From the NCBI RefSeq assembly GCF_024643285.1, contig NZ_JAMSLW010000003.1, positions 472,787 to 536,786 on the forward strand: 64,000 bases of DNA, in the 5' to 3' direction. Positions 9,167-18,506 of this stretch are shown piece by piece. The DNA comes from Parapedobacter lycopersici. Lineage in GTDB: Bacteria; Bacteroidota; Bacteroidia; Sphingobacteriales; Sphingobacteriaceae. The stretch's first letter is position 1. Every line of letters begins with the position of its first letter. The translations under genes were made by a program, and so were the position numbers. The notes below the pieces were generated by a model, which was not told the origin of the DNA, did no database searches, and worked only from the letters and a program-made list of their open reading frames with translations.

Positions 9167-10432
9167 ATGACAGCAAAAAGAAAACCTAGTATGTCGAGAA
9201 GGGCTGCCATCCAGTCGGTGCTTGGTGTGGCGGGTGCAACCGCCCTGTCTCTTCCGCAATCGGTCTATGCCATGCAGGATGGGAAAGGCAGGCCAATGGC
9301 CGGACAGATCAAAGGGAACGGGGAGGTGAAGATCACAAAGCTGGAAACATTCCTCGTCAAACCGCGGTGGATTTTCCTGAAGATCCACACCGACGTGGGC
9401 GTGGTGGGCCTGGGTGAACCGCTGCTGGAGGGACGGGCACTGACCATCCAGACTGCTATCAAGGAAATTGAACCGTATCTGATTGGTAAGGACCCCCGGA
9501 ATATCGTACACCACTGGCAGGCCATTTACCGGCATGCTTTTTACCGTGGCGGCCCGATACTGACCAGTGCGCTCAGTGGAATTGACCATGCGCTGTGGGA
9601 TATTAAGGGAAAGCTGCTGAATGTGCCGGTATGGGAGCTGCTCGGCGGTCCTACGCGCGACCGTGTGCGGGTCTATGGACGAGCGTCCAATGCCGAACAG
9701 ATGAGGCAACGCAAAGCGGAAGGGTATACCGTCATCAAGACTGGGGTAGCGAAGGAGCATCCGGCTGATTTTGTGGAAAACCCCAAATTCGTGAAGCATG
9801 CAATCGATAATTTCGCATCGCTCCGGGACGCGGGTGGGGACGACATGGATATTGCGATTGATTTTCACGGCAGTATCCCGCCGCAGACATCCAAGCTGCT
9901 CATTAAGGAAATGGAACCTTATCAGCCTTATTTTATCGAAGAACCCTGCCAGGCGCAGAACCTGGACGTACTGGCGGAGATTGCCCGGAGCACCCATATT
10001 CCGATTGCCACCGGCGAGCGGGTCTATACGAAATGGGGATTCCGCGAGGTACTGGAAAAGGGGGCAGCCAGCATCATCCAGCCTGATCTTTGCCATGCAG
10101 GGGGAATCACGGAAGGGCGGATCATTGCCGGAATGGCGGAGGCCTATTACGTGCCTATTGCACCGCACAACCCGATGGGACCTATTTCGCTTGCGGTAGG
10201 ACTTCACCTGGCAGCCAGTGTGCCTAATTTCCTGGTACAGGAGCAGGTTTCCCTTGGAGAAGGTTACCTGAAAAACCCCTTTCAACTGCAAAAGGACGGC
10301 ACCGTACTCATTCCACGGGGTCCGGGTCTCGGCATTGAACTCGATGAGGACCAGCTGGCCGACAAAATCGGACACGACTGGCGGAATCCGGAATCCTACA
10401 ATGCATTGGACGGCTCGGTGGTCGATTGGTAA
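9167..10432 (+). CDS. Galactonate dehydratase-like enolase-superfamily enzyme with twin-arginine signal
   Basis: Resembles D-galactonate dehydratase (DgoD type), which turns an aldonate into the 2-keto-3-deoxy acid. The capping domain starts at about residue 52 (KITKLETFLVKPRW), and the barrel carries metal ligands D232 (DFHG), E258 (IEEP) and E284 (GERVY), 26 residues apart, plus H234 and H334 (PHNPMGP), matching the catalytic His pair of that subgroup. The first 35 residues are extra compared with cytosolic DgoD: MSRRAAIQ followed by a hydrophobic stretch and an A-x-A-like end (SVYA), that is, a probable Tat signal, so the enzyme may act in the periplasm. Length without the signal is usual for the family. 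It lies 53 bp after the permease gene. The exact substrate (galactonate, gluconate or another aldonate) is not decided. Confidence 0.9.
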   Translation: MTAKRKPSMSRRAAIQSVLGVAGATALSLPQSVYAMQDGKGRPMAGQIKGNGEVKITKLETFLVKPRWIFLKIHTDVGVVGLGEPLLEGRALTIQTAIKEIEPYLIGKDPRNIVHHWQAIYRHAFYRGGPILTSALSGIDHALWDIKGKLLNVPVWELLGGPTRDRVRVYGRASNAEQMRQRKAEGYTVIKTGVAKEHPADFVENPKFVKHAIDNFASLRDAGGDDMDIAIDFHGSIPPQTSKLLIKEMEPYQPYFIEEPCQAQNLDVLAEIARSTHIPIATGERVYTKWGFREVLEKGAASIIQPDLCHAGGITEGRIIAGMAEAYYVPIAPHNPMGPISLAVGLHLAASVPNFLVQEQVSLGEGYLKNPFQLQKDGTVLIPRGPGLGIELDEDQLADKIGHDWRNPESYNALDGSVVDW

Positions 10433-10469
10433 TCGACCGACACGATTAAATCGGGCTTTTTGTCCTTTT

Positions 10470-10485
10470 GTTTAATCGATTAAAC
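10470..10485. promoter_or_regulatory. 16-bp perfect palindrome, candidate LacI/GntR-type operator
   Basis: GTTTAATCGATTAAAC is a perfect palindrome with a central CG, the architecture of LacI-family operators. It lies 41 bp before the start of the second susC gene. A shorter dyad, CGATT-A-AATCG, lies just upstream at 10443-10453. No cognate regulator gene is visible in the window. Confidence 0.5.
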
Positions 10486-10526
10486 CAAATAGTACTAACC
10501 AATTATTCATTTTAAAACCTTTTATC

Positions 10527-13500
10527 ATGAAAACAAAAAAATCGCTTTTTTATTGGTTTCTGATAATGAATCTATGTCCGCTGGCCAGTTTGGCAGTGCC
10601 GGGTAATCCGGCTCCGGAAAAAGGGGATCATTGGGTTCAGGAGGAGATCAATGGCACGGTTACGGACGCCGAAGGCACGCTGCTTTCGGGTGTTACGGTC
10701 CGGGTCAAGGGTGCGGAAACTTCGACGGTTACCAACGACAACGGGCAGTATGCCCTGCGCAATGTACCGGCCACGGGGGTGCTGGTATTTACGTCGGTGA
10801 GTTTTGTGGCACAGGAAGTTCAGCTGGAATCCGGCCGGACCACCTACAACGTGCAATTGCAACGGGATGAGCGGCAGATCGGCGAAGTGGTGGTGACGGC
10901 GCTTGGTATTAAGCGCGAGGCGCGGTCGCTTGGCTATTCCACGGCAACCGTGGGCGGCGAGGACCTGAGCGTTAACCGGACCTCCAACCTGGTGGGATCG
11001 CTGCAGGGAAAGGTATCGGGGGTGAATATTTCAAGCATGTCTACCGGTCCGGGTGGAACCAGTAAAATCCGGATCCGCGGCCAGTCTTCTTTCAGTGGCC
11101 AGAACAGCCCGTTAATTGTTGTGGATGGTGTACCAATCAATAACCAGAACTATGGCATCGGCGGGGATTTCGGTAATCGGGCGGCCAATAATTCGGATGG
11201 CGGTGATGGGTTATCGAGCATTAATCCGGATGATATTGAATCGCTGACCGTGTTAAAAGGAGCGACGGCGGCTGCGCTGTATGGCTCGCGGGCAAAGGAC
11301 GGGGTGGTCATGATCACCACCAAGAACCGGGGGGAAGGACAGGGTTTGGGACTTCAGTATAATGTCAACTTCACGGCCGAAACACCCTTGGATTTTACGG
11401 ATTTTCAGTACGAATACGGTCAGGGAGAAGGCGGCGTGCGGCCTACGTCCCCGTTCCCCACATCCGGGGTGTGGAGTTTCGGTGAAAAATTTGAGCCGGG
11501 GATGACGCAGATCCTGTTTGACGGAGAAGAATGGCCTTATGAACCCGTAAGGAACCGGATACGCAGGTTCTATAATACGGGGAAAAACCTGACCAATACC
11601 ATTACGCTCTCCAACAACGGGGATAACGGCGGATTCAATCTTTCGCTGTCAAACACGGATAACCGGGGTATTGTTCCCAATTCCGAATTTAACCGGAAGA
11701 CGGTTAACCTGGGATTCATCCAGACCATCTCGCGGAACAAGAAACTGACGGTACAGGGGAATATCAATTATTCGAATGAACAGAACCGTAATCCGCCGCA
11801 GACCAACACCCAGGATTTTGCAACGGCTACGGTGATCAATACCCTGGCCAATTCGATGCCCTTCGAGGCGCTGGAGCAGAACCAGCTGATGCCCAACGGC
11901 GATGAATTTGTCTTTTCGCGCTTCCTGGTGAGGAATAACCCTTACTATTCGGTAAACCAGCATTTTGAAAACATCAAACGCGACCGTCTTTTTGGCAACA
12001 TTCTGCTCAAGTACCAGTTTGCGGACTGGTTGTATGTGCAGGGCCGCATCGCGCAGGATTTTTATAGCCGCGACCAGGACTACAACATTCCGAACGGCTA
12101 TGCACCGATTGCTGAAGCGCCGGTAGGTTTTGTGAATGGCGCCTATACGCAGGATACGCGACGGTTCAGGGAGCAGAACTTCGATTTCCTGGTCGGGGCA
12201 AACCGCACGTTCGGTGATTTCAATATCGACCTTACCGTTGGAGGTAACCAGCGGTTTGAGCGGATGGATTACAACAGCGTAACGGTTACGGATTTCATTC
12301 AACCGAACTTATATACGATCATGAATGGCCGGGTGAAGGATCCGTTTTACAGCATTTCGGAGAAGAAAGTCAACTCGTTATATGGAGCAGCCACCGTCGC
12401 CTTCCGCGAATACCTGTATATCAATGCCACGGTGCGTAACGACTGGTTTTCTACGCTGGCGCCGGGAAGTCGGAGTATCCTTTACCCTTCGGTTACCGGT
12501 AGCTTTCTGTTCTCGGAGGTATGGCAGATGCCCGATTGGATCAGCTTTGGAAAACTGCGCGCAGCATTTGCCCAGGTGGGTGCGGATAACGTGGCGCCCT
12601 ATTCCAACGCATTGTATTATAGCGTGAATAACAATTTAATACCAACACCGTCGGGTCAACAGGTGCCTGTGGGCCAAATCAATACCGGAACAATCCCCAA
12701 TGCCAACCTGCGCCCGCTGCGGGTTACGGAGGCCGAGGCCGGTATCGAGCTGCGGCTGTTCAACAATATCGGGCTGGACCTGACCTACTACCGGAAAATC
12801 ACGGAAGACCAGATTCTCGCCGCTCAGGTGTCGGACGCTTCGTCTTATACCACGCGGCTGATCAATGTGGGTAAAAGTATGAACCAGGGGGTGGAGTTCC
12901 TGATTTCGGGTACGCCGGTCCAGACCGATGCCTTCCGCTGGGATATCGCATTTAATGCATCTTTCAATACGTCCGAAGTACTGTCCCTTGGCCTTACCCC
13001 GGCCGACACGATGATCACCGTGGGTGGCAGCGGCGGCAGTACGCTCCGGCAGGTGGTGGGAAAGCCACTCAGTCAATTGTATGTGTTTGGCTACCTGCGC
13101 GATGAGCAGGGGAGAAAGGTGTTCGACGAGAATAGCGGCCGTCCCATGCGGGATCCCGATCCGATCAATGTCGGTAGTGCACTCCCGAAATATTTCGGCG
13201 GGATTACCAATACGTTCAATTACAAGGGAATATCGCTTTCGACGTTGATCGACTTTAAACTCGGAAACAAAATGATCGGCGGCTCCAATATGAACTACAT
13301 CCGCCACGGGCTGCACAAAGTGACCCTTGGCGGACGGGAAGAAGGTTATGTGATCGGCGAAGGGGTAAACCCCGATGGCGGAATAAACGAAACGCAGTCG
13401 GCATTGCAGCCGTTCTACGAAAGCACCAATGTACTGGGGATATATGAAGACCTGGTATTCAACGGCGGCTACTGGAACCTGCGGCAGGTAACATTAAGCT

Positions 13501-13712
13501 ATGATTTCAGCAAGCTGCTGCCGACCAATTTCTTTGTAAAGGGCTTAACACTGAGCGCGGTATCCAACAACGTCCTGACCATCAAGAAATGGACGGATAA
13601 CATGCATCCGGAAATGGTAAGCAGCAATTCCGACAACGCTGTGGGCCTGGACTTCTGGCCCAGCCTGCCGCTTACCAGAAGCTTTGGATTTAACCTCAGC
13701 CTGAAGTTGTAG
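10527..13712 (+). CDS. susC: SusC/RagA-family TonB-dependent outer-membrane transporter (second)
   Basis: Outer-membrane importer of 1061 residues, paired with the SusD-like gene 31 bp downstream. An N-terminal signal (FYWFLIMNLCPLASLAVPG) is followed by a carboxypeptidase-like domain (about 42-115, NGTVTDAEGTLLSGVTV), a plug domain (GEVVVTALGIKREARSLGYS; LIVVDGVPINN; AALYGSRAKDGVV) and a barrel. It ends NLSLKL, with leucine rather than phenylalanine last. It belongs to a different branch from the first SusC of the cluster (TALGIKR instead of VGYGTQR after the VVV motif), so the two pairs probably take different substrates. A 94-bp gap upstream with a 16-bp palindrome suggests separate control. 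Confidence 0.96.
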   Translation: MKTKKSLFYWFLIMNLCPLASLAVPGNPAPEKGDHWVQEEINGTVTDAEGTLLSGVTVRVKGAETSTVTNDNGQYALRNVPATGVLVFTSVSFVAQEVQLESGRTTYNVQLQRDERQIGEVVVTALGIKREARSLGYSTATVGGEDLSVNRTSNLVGSLQGKVSGVNISSMSTGPGGTSKIRIRGQSSFSGQNSPLIVVDGVPINNQNYGIGGDFGNRAANNSDGGDGLSSINPDDIESLTVLKGATAAALYGSRAKDGVVMITTKNRGEGQGLGLQYNVNFTAETPLDFTDFQYEYGQGEGGVRPTSPFPTSGVWSFGEKFEPGMTQILFDGEEWPYEPVRNRIRRFYNTGKNLTNTITLSNNGDNGGFNLSLSNTDNRGIVPNSEFNRKTVNLGFIQTISRNKKLTVQGNINYSNEQNRNPPQTNTQDFATATVINTLANSMPFEALEQNQLMPNGDEFVFSRFLVRNNPYYSVNQHFENIKRDRLFGNILLKYQFADWLYVQGRIAQDFYSRDQDYNIPNGYAPIAEAPVGFVNGAYTQDTRRFREQNFDFLVGANRTFGDFNIDLTVGGNQRFERMDYNSVTVTDFIQPNLYTIMNGRVKDPFYSISEKKVNSLYGAATVAFREYLYINATVRNDWFSTLAPGSRSILYPSVTGSFLFSEVWQMPDWISFGKLRAAFAQVGADNVAPYSNALYYSVNNNLIPTPSGQQVPVGQINTGTIPNANLRPLRVTEAEAGIELRLFNNIGLDLTYYRKITEDQILAAQVSDASSYTTRLINVGKSMNQGVEFLISGTPVQTDAFRWDIAFNASFNTSEVLSLGLTPADTMITVGGSGGSTLRQVVGKPLSQLYVFGYLRDEQGRKVFDENSGRPMRDPDPINVGSALPKYFGGITNTFNYKGISLSTLIDFKLGNKMIGGSNMNYIRHGLHKVTLGGREEGYVIGEGVNPDGGINETQSALQPFYESTNVLGIYEDLVFNGGYWNLRQVTLSYDFSKLLPTNFFVKGLTLSAVSNNVLTIKKWTDNMHPEMVSSNSDNAVGLDFWPSLPLTRSFGFNLSLKL

Positions 13713-13743
13713 TCCTGATTCCTGACTTATAAAACAGCTTATT

Positions 13744-15285
13744 ATGAAAGCGAACAACATCATCAGTTTAATCTGCTTCACCGGCCTGATTGCATTTTCG
13801 GGCTGTGAAGCGGGGTTTGACGATATTAACACCAATAAAGTCGATCCCACGAGCCTGGATGCGCCATTGTTGCTGAACCAGGCGATCCTTGATGCCAATT
13901 ACCGCGATGGAACCGCGACACTGGGCATGCTTACCTATCACTTCGGCATCGTGCAGCAGATCATCACACCTTATGGCAGCTCACTGGCCGGTGCAAATTA
14001 CAACCAGAACAATACGGCAAATACCAACCGGCTCTGGGTTAATTTTTACCGGAATGTCCTGAAACAGTTGGTGGATGTGGTAAACCGCACCCAGGGCGAT
14101 GAAAATCAGTCGAACCTGTATAATGCCGCCCGGATATGGAAGGCGTATGCATTCATGATCCTGACCGACTCGTACGGTGATATTCCGTATTTTGAAGCCG
14201 GAAAGGGGTACCTTGAAGAATTGATTACGCCGAAGTACGACGCACAGCAGGCGATTTATATGGATATCCTGAAGGAACTGGAAGAGGCCGCGGCGTCGCT
14301 GGATCCGGGAAAACCGACATTCAATACGGAGATCCTGTACGGGGGCGATATCACGCAATGGAAACGGCTGGGTTATTCCCTGATTCTCCGGGCGGCTATG
14401 CGCCTGAGCAAAGCCGACCCCGGTACGGCCCAGACGTATGTCACAAAGGCGGTAGCCGGCGGCGTCATGCAGTCCAACGCGGATAATGCAACGGTCAGGC
14501 ATACCTCGCTTTATAACAACTACATGGCCTGGTACCTGTCGGCCCGGGAAAAGACTAATTTTTACCTGGCCAAGCCATTTGTGAGCTTCCTCCAGGAAAC
14601 CGACGATCCCCGGCTGGCAGGTATCGCGGTCCGCTATGTGGGTGCCAAAGGTGGACCGGATCAGGAAATGTCGCGGGCCTCAACCGATCCGGATGTACAG
14701 GTGGGCATGCCGATGGGCTATGACGACGTTTCCATTAACACCACACTGGAGGAAAACGGGGTGGCGAGCCTGTGGGATTATTCACAGGGCAACCTCACCA
14801 CCATCTTCCGTGTGGATGCACCGGAATACCACGTTACTTACTCACAGACCCAGTTGCTCCTTGCGGAAGCTGCGGTAAGAGGATGGGTTTCGGGTGATCC
14901 GGCGACTTACTATGCGACCGGTGTACGGGCACATATGGAACAGATGGCCGATTACGGACCGGGCGCTGTGGTTGAAGAAGCGGCGATTTCGGGATACCTG
15001 ACAACCCATCCGTTTGATGCCGCAAATGCATTTGACCAGATCAATACGCAATACTGGGTTTCGTCTTTCCTGAACGGACCGGAAGCTTTTGCCAATTTCC
15101 GGCGTAGCGGATATCCGGAACTGGAACCGAATCCGTATCCTGCATCTGAAACCCCGGGTGCATTCATCCGGCGGATGCCTTATCCGGACAGCGAAGTGAT
15201 CGTTAACCAGTCGAATGTGGCCGAGGCTATCAGCCGGCAGGGCCCGGATAACCTCAGCACCCGTGTGTGGTGGGATGCCGAATAA
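13744..15285 (+). CDS. susD: SusD-like lipoprotein (second pair)
   Basis: Partner of the preceding SusC. It has a lipoprotein signal with lipobox FSGC (Cys21), then FDDINTNKVDPTSLDAPLLL, the opening typical of the SusD-like superfamily whose members start with a short Asn/Asp-rich stretch. The helical region contains YNAARIWKAYAFMILTDSYGDIPYFEA, a strongly conserved SusD signature, and the C-terminal end has NFRRSGYPELEPNPYP. Length 513 is normal. It differs clearly from the first SusD of the cluster. A Tat-signal dehydratase gene follows after 32 bp. Confidence 0.94.
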   Translation: MKANNIISLICFTGLIAFSGCEAGFDDINTNKVDPTSLDAPLLLNQAILDANYRDGTATLGMLTYHFGIVQQIITPYGSSLAGANYNQNNTANTNRLWVNFYRNVLKQLVDVVNRTQGDENQSNLYNAARIWKAYAFMILTDSYGDIPYFEAGKGYLEELITPKYDAQQAIYMDILKELEEAAASLDPGKPTFNTEILYGGDITQWKRLGYSLILRAAMRLSKADPGTAQTYVTKAVAGGVMQSNADNATVRHTSLYNNYMAWYLSAREKTNFYLAKPFVSFLQETDDPRLAGIAVRYVGAKGGPDQEMSRASTDPDVQVGMPMGYDDVSINTTLEENGVASLWDYSQGNLTTIFRVDAPEYHVTYSQTQLLLAEAAVRGWVSGDPATYYATGVRAHMEQMADYGPGAVVEEAAISGYLTTHPFDAANAFDQINTQYWVSSFLNGPEAFANFRRSGYPELEPNPYPASETPGAFIRRMPYPDSEVIVNQSNVAEAISRQGPDNLSTRVWWDAE

Positions 15286-15317
15286 TTAAATCATTCAGTT
15301 ACCTAATTTTTAATGCG

Positions 15318-16682
15318 ATGAAACAACAAACAGCAAACAAGGGGATGAGCCGGCGCGAATCCATGAAGCTACTGGGTATCGGCTCTGCTGCCGGATTGAT
15401 GGGGCTTGCAGGCTTCGGATCAAATGCGATGGGGCAGGAGCGGGATACGCCTTCTTATGCGCGCGCCACCTCAAAAGTGACGATCAGGAGTGTTAAAGCA
15501 ATTGCTACGGCACCGCAAGGACCCAACCTGGTTGTCGTAAAAGTGGAAACCAGCGAACCGGGATTATATGGGCTTGGCTGTGCCACATTCACCCAACGTG
15601 CGGCTACTGTCGTTACGGCGATTAATGAATATTTACATGATTTCTGTGTTGGAAAGGATGTCGACAACATCGAAGACATCTGGCAGTCTGCCTACGTCAG
15701 TTCCTACTGGCGTAATGGTCCGGTACTGAATAACGCGCTGAGTGGCCTTGACCAGGCATTATGGGATATCAAGGGGAAGCGTGCGGGAATGCCGGTGTAT
15801 CAGTTGCTTGGCGGAAAGGCGCGGTTTGCCATCGACTGTTATGCCCACGGCAACGGCCGGACACCCGAGGAAATTGCCGACGATGTACAGCGGTTTATGG
15901 ACCTGGGCTTCCGGCACGTGCGGATTCAGCAAGGGGGTTACGGTGCGCTGAACCTGGCGGAGGAACCGGATTTCCGGGTCGCCGGATTCGGCGGGGAAAA
16001 GGATGCATACATGAACCAGCGGGTTTACCTCGAATCCGTGCCCAAGATGTTTGAAGCGGTACGGAAGAGGTGCGGGGATGAGGTGGAGCTGCTGCACGAT
16101 ATCCACGAGCGTGTGGAGCCGATGGATGCCATCAACATGATCCGGAAACTGGAGGAATACCGGCCTTTCTTCATTGAAGATCCGTTCTCCCCCGAGAATA
16201 TAGCGTGGTTCAAACAGCTTCGGATGAGCACGACGGTCCCTATTGCCATGGGAGAGCTGTTTAACAGTCCACATGAATGGAGGCAGCCCATGGTTGAACA
16301 GCTGTTTGATTACATCCGCGTGCACGTATCCCAGGTGGGCGGCATTACGCCGGCAATGAAAATCGCACGGCTGGGCGAGTGGTTTAACGTCAGGACAGCC
16401 TGGCACGGACCACCCGATGTTTCCCCTGTGGGGCACGCGGCACACGCCCATATTGATTTCGCGATATGGAATTTCGGTATCCAGGAATCCGTGAGCTTTA
16501 ACGAGGCCATGCTGGAAGTATTTCCGGGTAGCCCTACGATAAAAAACGGATACATGTACGTCAACGAGGCGCCCGGACTCGGGGTTGATATCGATGAAAA
16601 GGCAGCTGCCAGGTATCCGGCACATTTCAAGCCCGGAAACTGGCAGGTGCGGAAACGCGACGGAACCATTATCCGCCCGTAA
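15318..16682 (+). CDS. ManD/RspA-like enolase-superfamily dehydratase with twin-arginine signal
   Basis: Resembles the RspA/D-mannonate dehydratase subgroup, which dehydrates mannonate or gluconate to 2-keto-3-deoxygluconate. Shared features are YVSSYWRNGPVLNNALSG, LLHDIHERVEP, the tail AWHGPPDVSPVGHAAH and the ending with EVFPGSPTIKNGYM and NEAPGLGVDIDEK. Metal ligands are D261, E287 and E313, 26 apart, with H263 after the first. The frame is open from 15267, but I place the start at ATG 15318, giving 454 residues and a clean N-terminus MSRRESMK plus a hydrophobic stretch, a likely Tat signal; an earlier start would overlap the susD coding end. Many members of this subgroup have weak activity, so the reaction is uncertain. 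A terminator follows 8 bp after the stop. Confidence 0.88.
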   Translation: MKQQTANKGMSRRESMKLLGIGSAAGLMGLAGFGSNAMGQERDTPSYARATSKVTIRSVKAIATAPQGPNLVVVKVETSEPGLYGLGCATFTQRAATVVTAINEYLHDFCVGKDVDNIEDIWQSAYVSSYWRNGPVLNNALSGLDQALWDIKGKRAGMPVYQLLGGKARFAIDCYAHGNGRTPEEIADDVQRFMDLGFRHVRIQQGGYGALNLAEEPDFRVAGFGGEKDAYMNQRVYLESVPKMFEAVRKRCGDEVELLHDIHERVEPMDAINMIRKLEEYRPFFIEDPFSPENIAWFKQLRMSTTVPIAMGELFNSPHEWRQPMVEQLFDYIRVHVSQVGGITPAMKIARLGEWFNVRTAWHGPPDVSPVGHAAHAHIDFAIWNFGIQESVSFNEAMLEVFPGSPTIKNGYMYVNEAPGLGVDIDEKAAARYPAHFKPGNWQVRKRDGTIIRP

Positions 16683-16690
16683 TGCGGGTT

Positions 16691-16728
16691 CACCCGGTGC
16701 CCATCGGGGTGTGGGTACCGGGTGTTTC
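16691..16728 (+). terminator. Rho-independent terminator ending the sugar-acid operon
   Basis: A 13-bp stem: CACCCGGTGCCCA (16691-16703) pairs with TGGGTACCGGGTG (16712-16724) with one G-T wobble, around the loop TCGGGGTG, followed by TTTCT. It lies 8 bp after the dehydratase stop and separates this operon from the kinase-aldolase pair. Confidence 0.8.
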
Positions 16729-16846
16729 TAATTAGGCATGCGCAAGTTGATGATAATTTGTATTTTCGCAGGCTTAATCCATTAAGCTGGCGCAATGAAA
16801 ATCGTATTCAGCTTATCAAACAGTGTTAATTCTTCTTTATAGTATA

Positions 16847-17863
16847 ATGCACCAGATACCAAATTATATTTTTTGCTGCGATTGGGGGACATCGTCATTG
16901 CGCCTGCGTCTGATCGATCGGAAAACGTTGCAGGTTGTCGGCCAGACGCACACGGACGAAGGGATCGGGCGTTTATTCGCCACTTGGTCGGCCCGGAAAT
17001 CCGGGGGTGAAACGCGCCAGGAACACCTGCTCCGGACATTAAACCGAAGCATAGCTGCAGTACAGCAGCAGGTCGGTTTTTCTGTCGACACCATACCAAT
17101 GGTTATTTCCGGCATGGCTTCATCTTCGATCGGGTTGCGCGAAATTCCTTATGCGCAGCTCCCGTTCTCAACGGCGGGTAAGGATATTTCTGCCGAATAC
17201 TTGGCTGCCACAGCCGGATTTACACATGATATTTACCTGATTTCGGGTGTTAAGAGTGATGACGATGTGATCCGGGGAGAAGAGATCGAAGTCATCGGAT
17301 TGGCTGTAATGGGCGAATTGGATGCCCCGCAGTTTGCCGGGGAGCATATTCTCGTATTACCCGGGACGCACTCCAAGCACATCCTGATCAAAGGAAAGCA
17401 GATTGTGTCATTTAAGACGTTTATGACCGGGGAGTTTTTCAGCCTGTTGACTGAGCACAGCATCCTGAAGGATTCCGTGGCCAGCGCTGACAGTGCCGGA
17501 CTGTCGCACCCGGCAAACCGGGAAGCATTTGACCAGGGCGTGCAGACCGCGGTGTCAAACGACCTGCTGCACGCCTGTTTTCTGGCGAGAACCAATAATT
17601 TATTTGGTAAATTTACCAAAGCGGAAAATGCGTTTTTTCTGAGCGGCCTGCTGATCGGTTATGAACTGCGGGACCTGGCAAAAGGGCCAAAGGCCAGCCG
17701 CCTGGTAATCTGCTGCGGCGAAAAGCTGCTCCAGCAATACCGTTATGCCTGTCAGGGCTTGGGGTATGACCAGGTGACCTATGTTCCGTCGGAGATCCTG
17801 GAACAGGCTGTCGTGATGGGACAGATTGAAGTATTTAACCGATTTAATAAAAACGAATTCTGA
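16847..17863 (+). CDS. dgoK: 2-dehydro-3-deoxygalactonokinase
   Basis: Cytoplasmic sugar kinase of the DgoK family, which phosphorylates 2-keto-3-deoxygalactonate at C6. The N-terminal phosphate motif CCDWGTSSLRLRL and the middle motifs GMASSSIGLREIPY, LPGTHSKHI (general DgoK fingerprint) and FMTGEFFSLLTEHS are all present. The frame is open from 16823; I choose ATG 16847 because the protein then starts 11 residues before DWGTS, as usual, giving 338 residues. There is no signal peptide, in contrast to the exported dehydratases upstream. The stop overlaps the start of the aldolase gene (TGATG), so the two are translationally coupled. It could also act on the gluconate epimer. Confidence 0.92.
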   Translation: MHQIPNYIFCCDWGTSSLRLRLIDRKTLQVVGQTHTDEGIGRLFATWSARKSGGETRQEHLLRTLNRSIAAVQQQVGFSVDTIPMVISGMASSSIGLREIPYAQLPFSTAGKDISAEYLAATAGFTHDIYLISGVKSDDDVIRGEEIEVIGLAVMGELDAPQFAGEHILVLPGTHSKHILIKGKQIVSFKTFMTGEFFSLLTEHSILKDSVASADSAGLSHPANREAFDQGVQTAVSNDLLHACFLARTNNLFGKFTKAENAFFLSGLLIGYELRDLAKGPKASRLVICCGEKLLQQYRYACQGLGYDQVTYVPSEILEQAVVMGQIEVFNRFNKNEF

Positions 17864-18498
17864 TGGATAACAAGGCATTTAACTGGCCCCGCTTCAATCA
17901 GGTGCCGATTGTGGGCATTATTAGAAACCTGTCTTTGGCACAGGTACGTATGGTACTTCCGCTGTATGTGGAAGCCGGCCTGAACACCGTGGAAATTTCG
18001 CTGACCACCCCCGATGCGCTGCATATCATCGAAGAGGCGAATACCCGGTTTGGTGCGCAGCTGAATATCGGTGCGGGGACGGTATGTGACATGGACGAAC
18101 TGCAGCGCAGCCTGGATGCAGGTTCGACGTTTATCGTCAGCCCAATCACGGACGCGCAGTTAATTAAATCCTGTGCGGACCGCGGCATACCGGTATTTCC
18201 CGGAGCGTTTACACCCACCGAAATTTATCAGGCATGGAAAGCAGGGGCTACCATGGTTAAAATATTTCCGGCGTCCCTGGGTGCACAGTATATTAAAGAC
18301 ATCAAAGCTCCGTTTCCGGACATTAAGCTGCTCCCAACTGGTGGGGTAGGACTCGATAACCTTGCTGATTTCGTTGCGGCCGGTGCGGAAGGTTTTGGTA
18401 TTGCTTCCCAGTTGTTTGACAAGCAGGCGATTGCGGCAAACGATCAAAAGGCACTACTGAATCATTTTATGCAATACGCCCGCTTTTTCCAGCGCTAA
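17863..18498 (+). CDS. dgoA: 2-keto-3-deoxy-6-phospho-galactonate/gluconate aldolase
   Basis: Class I aldolase that splits KDPGal (or KDPG) into pyruvate and glyceraldehyde 3-phosphate. The 211 residues form the KDPG aldolase barrel: VEISLTTPDAL (catalytic Glu region), GAGTVCDMDEL, PGAFTPTEIYQAWKAGATMVKIFPA with Schiff-base lysine K133, and KLLPTGGV near the phosphate site. Its start overlaps the kinase stop, confirming a two-gene unit, and a terminator follows directly. With DgoK it completes a DeLey-Doudoroff route. DgoA and Eda cannot be told apart by eye; the symbol follows the kinase partner. Confidence 0.9.
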   Translation: MDNKAFNWPRFNQVPIVGIIRNLSLAQVRMVLPLYVEAGLNTVEISLTTPDALHIIEEANTRFGAQLNIGAGTVCDMDELQRSLDAGSTFIVSPITDAQLIKSCADRGIPVFPGAFTPTEIYQAWKAGATMVKIFPASLGAQYIKDIKAPFPDIKLLPTGGVGLDNLADFVAAGAEGFGIASQLFDKQAIAANDQKALLNHFMQYARFFQR

Positions 18499-18506
18499 GC
18501 AGACGG

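Noticed and set aside
9146..10375. A 409-codon antisense frame opposite the galactonate-dehydratase-like gene
   Set aside because: The sense frame has all catalytic motifs; the antisense frame is a composition effect with no domain.
973..15285. A classical polysaccharide utilization locus
   Set aside because: Two SusC/D pairs are present but no glycoside hydrolase, lyase or hybrid sensor; the enzymes are sugar-acid enzymes.
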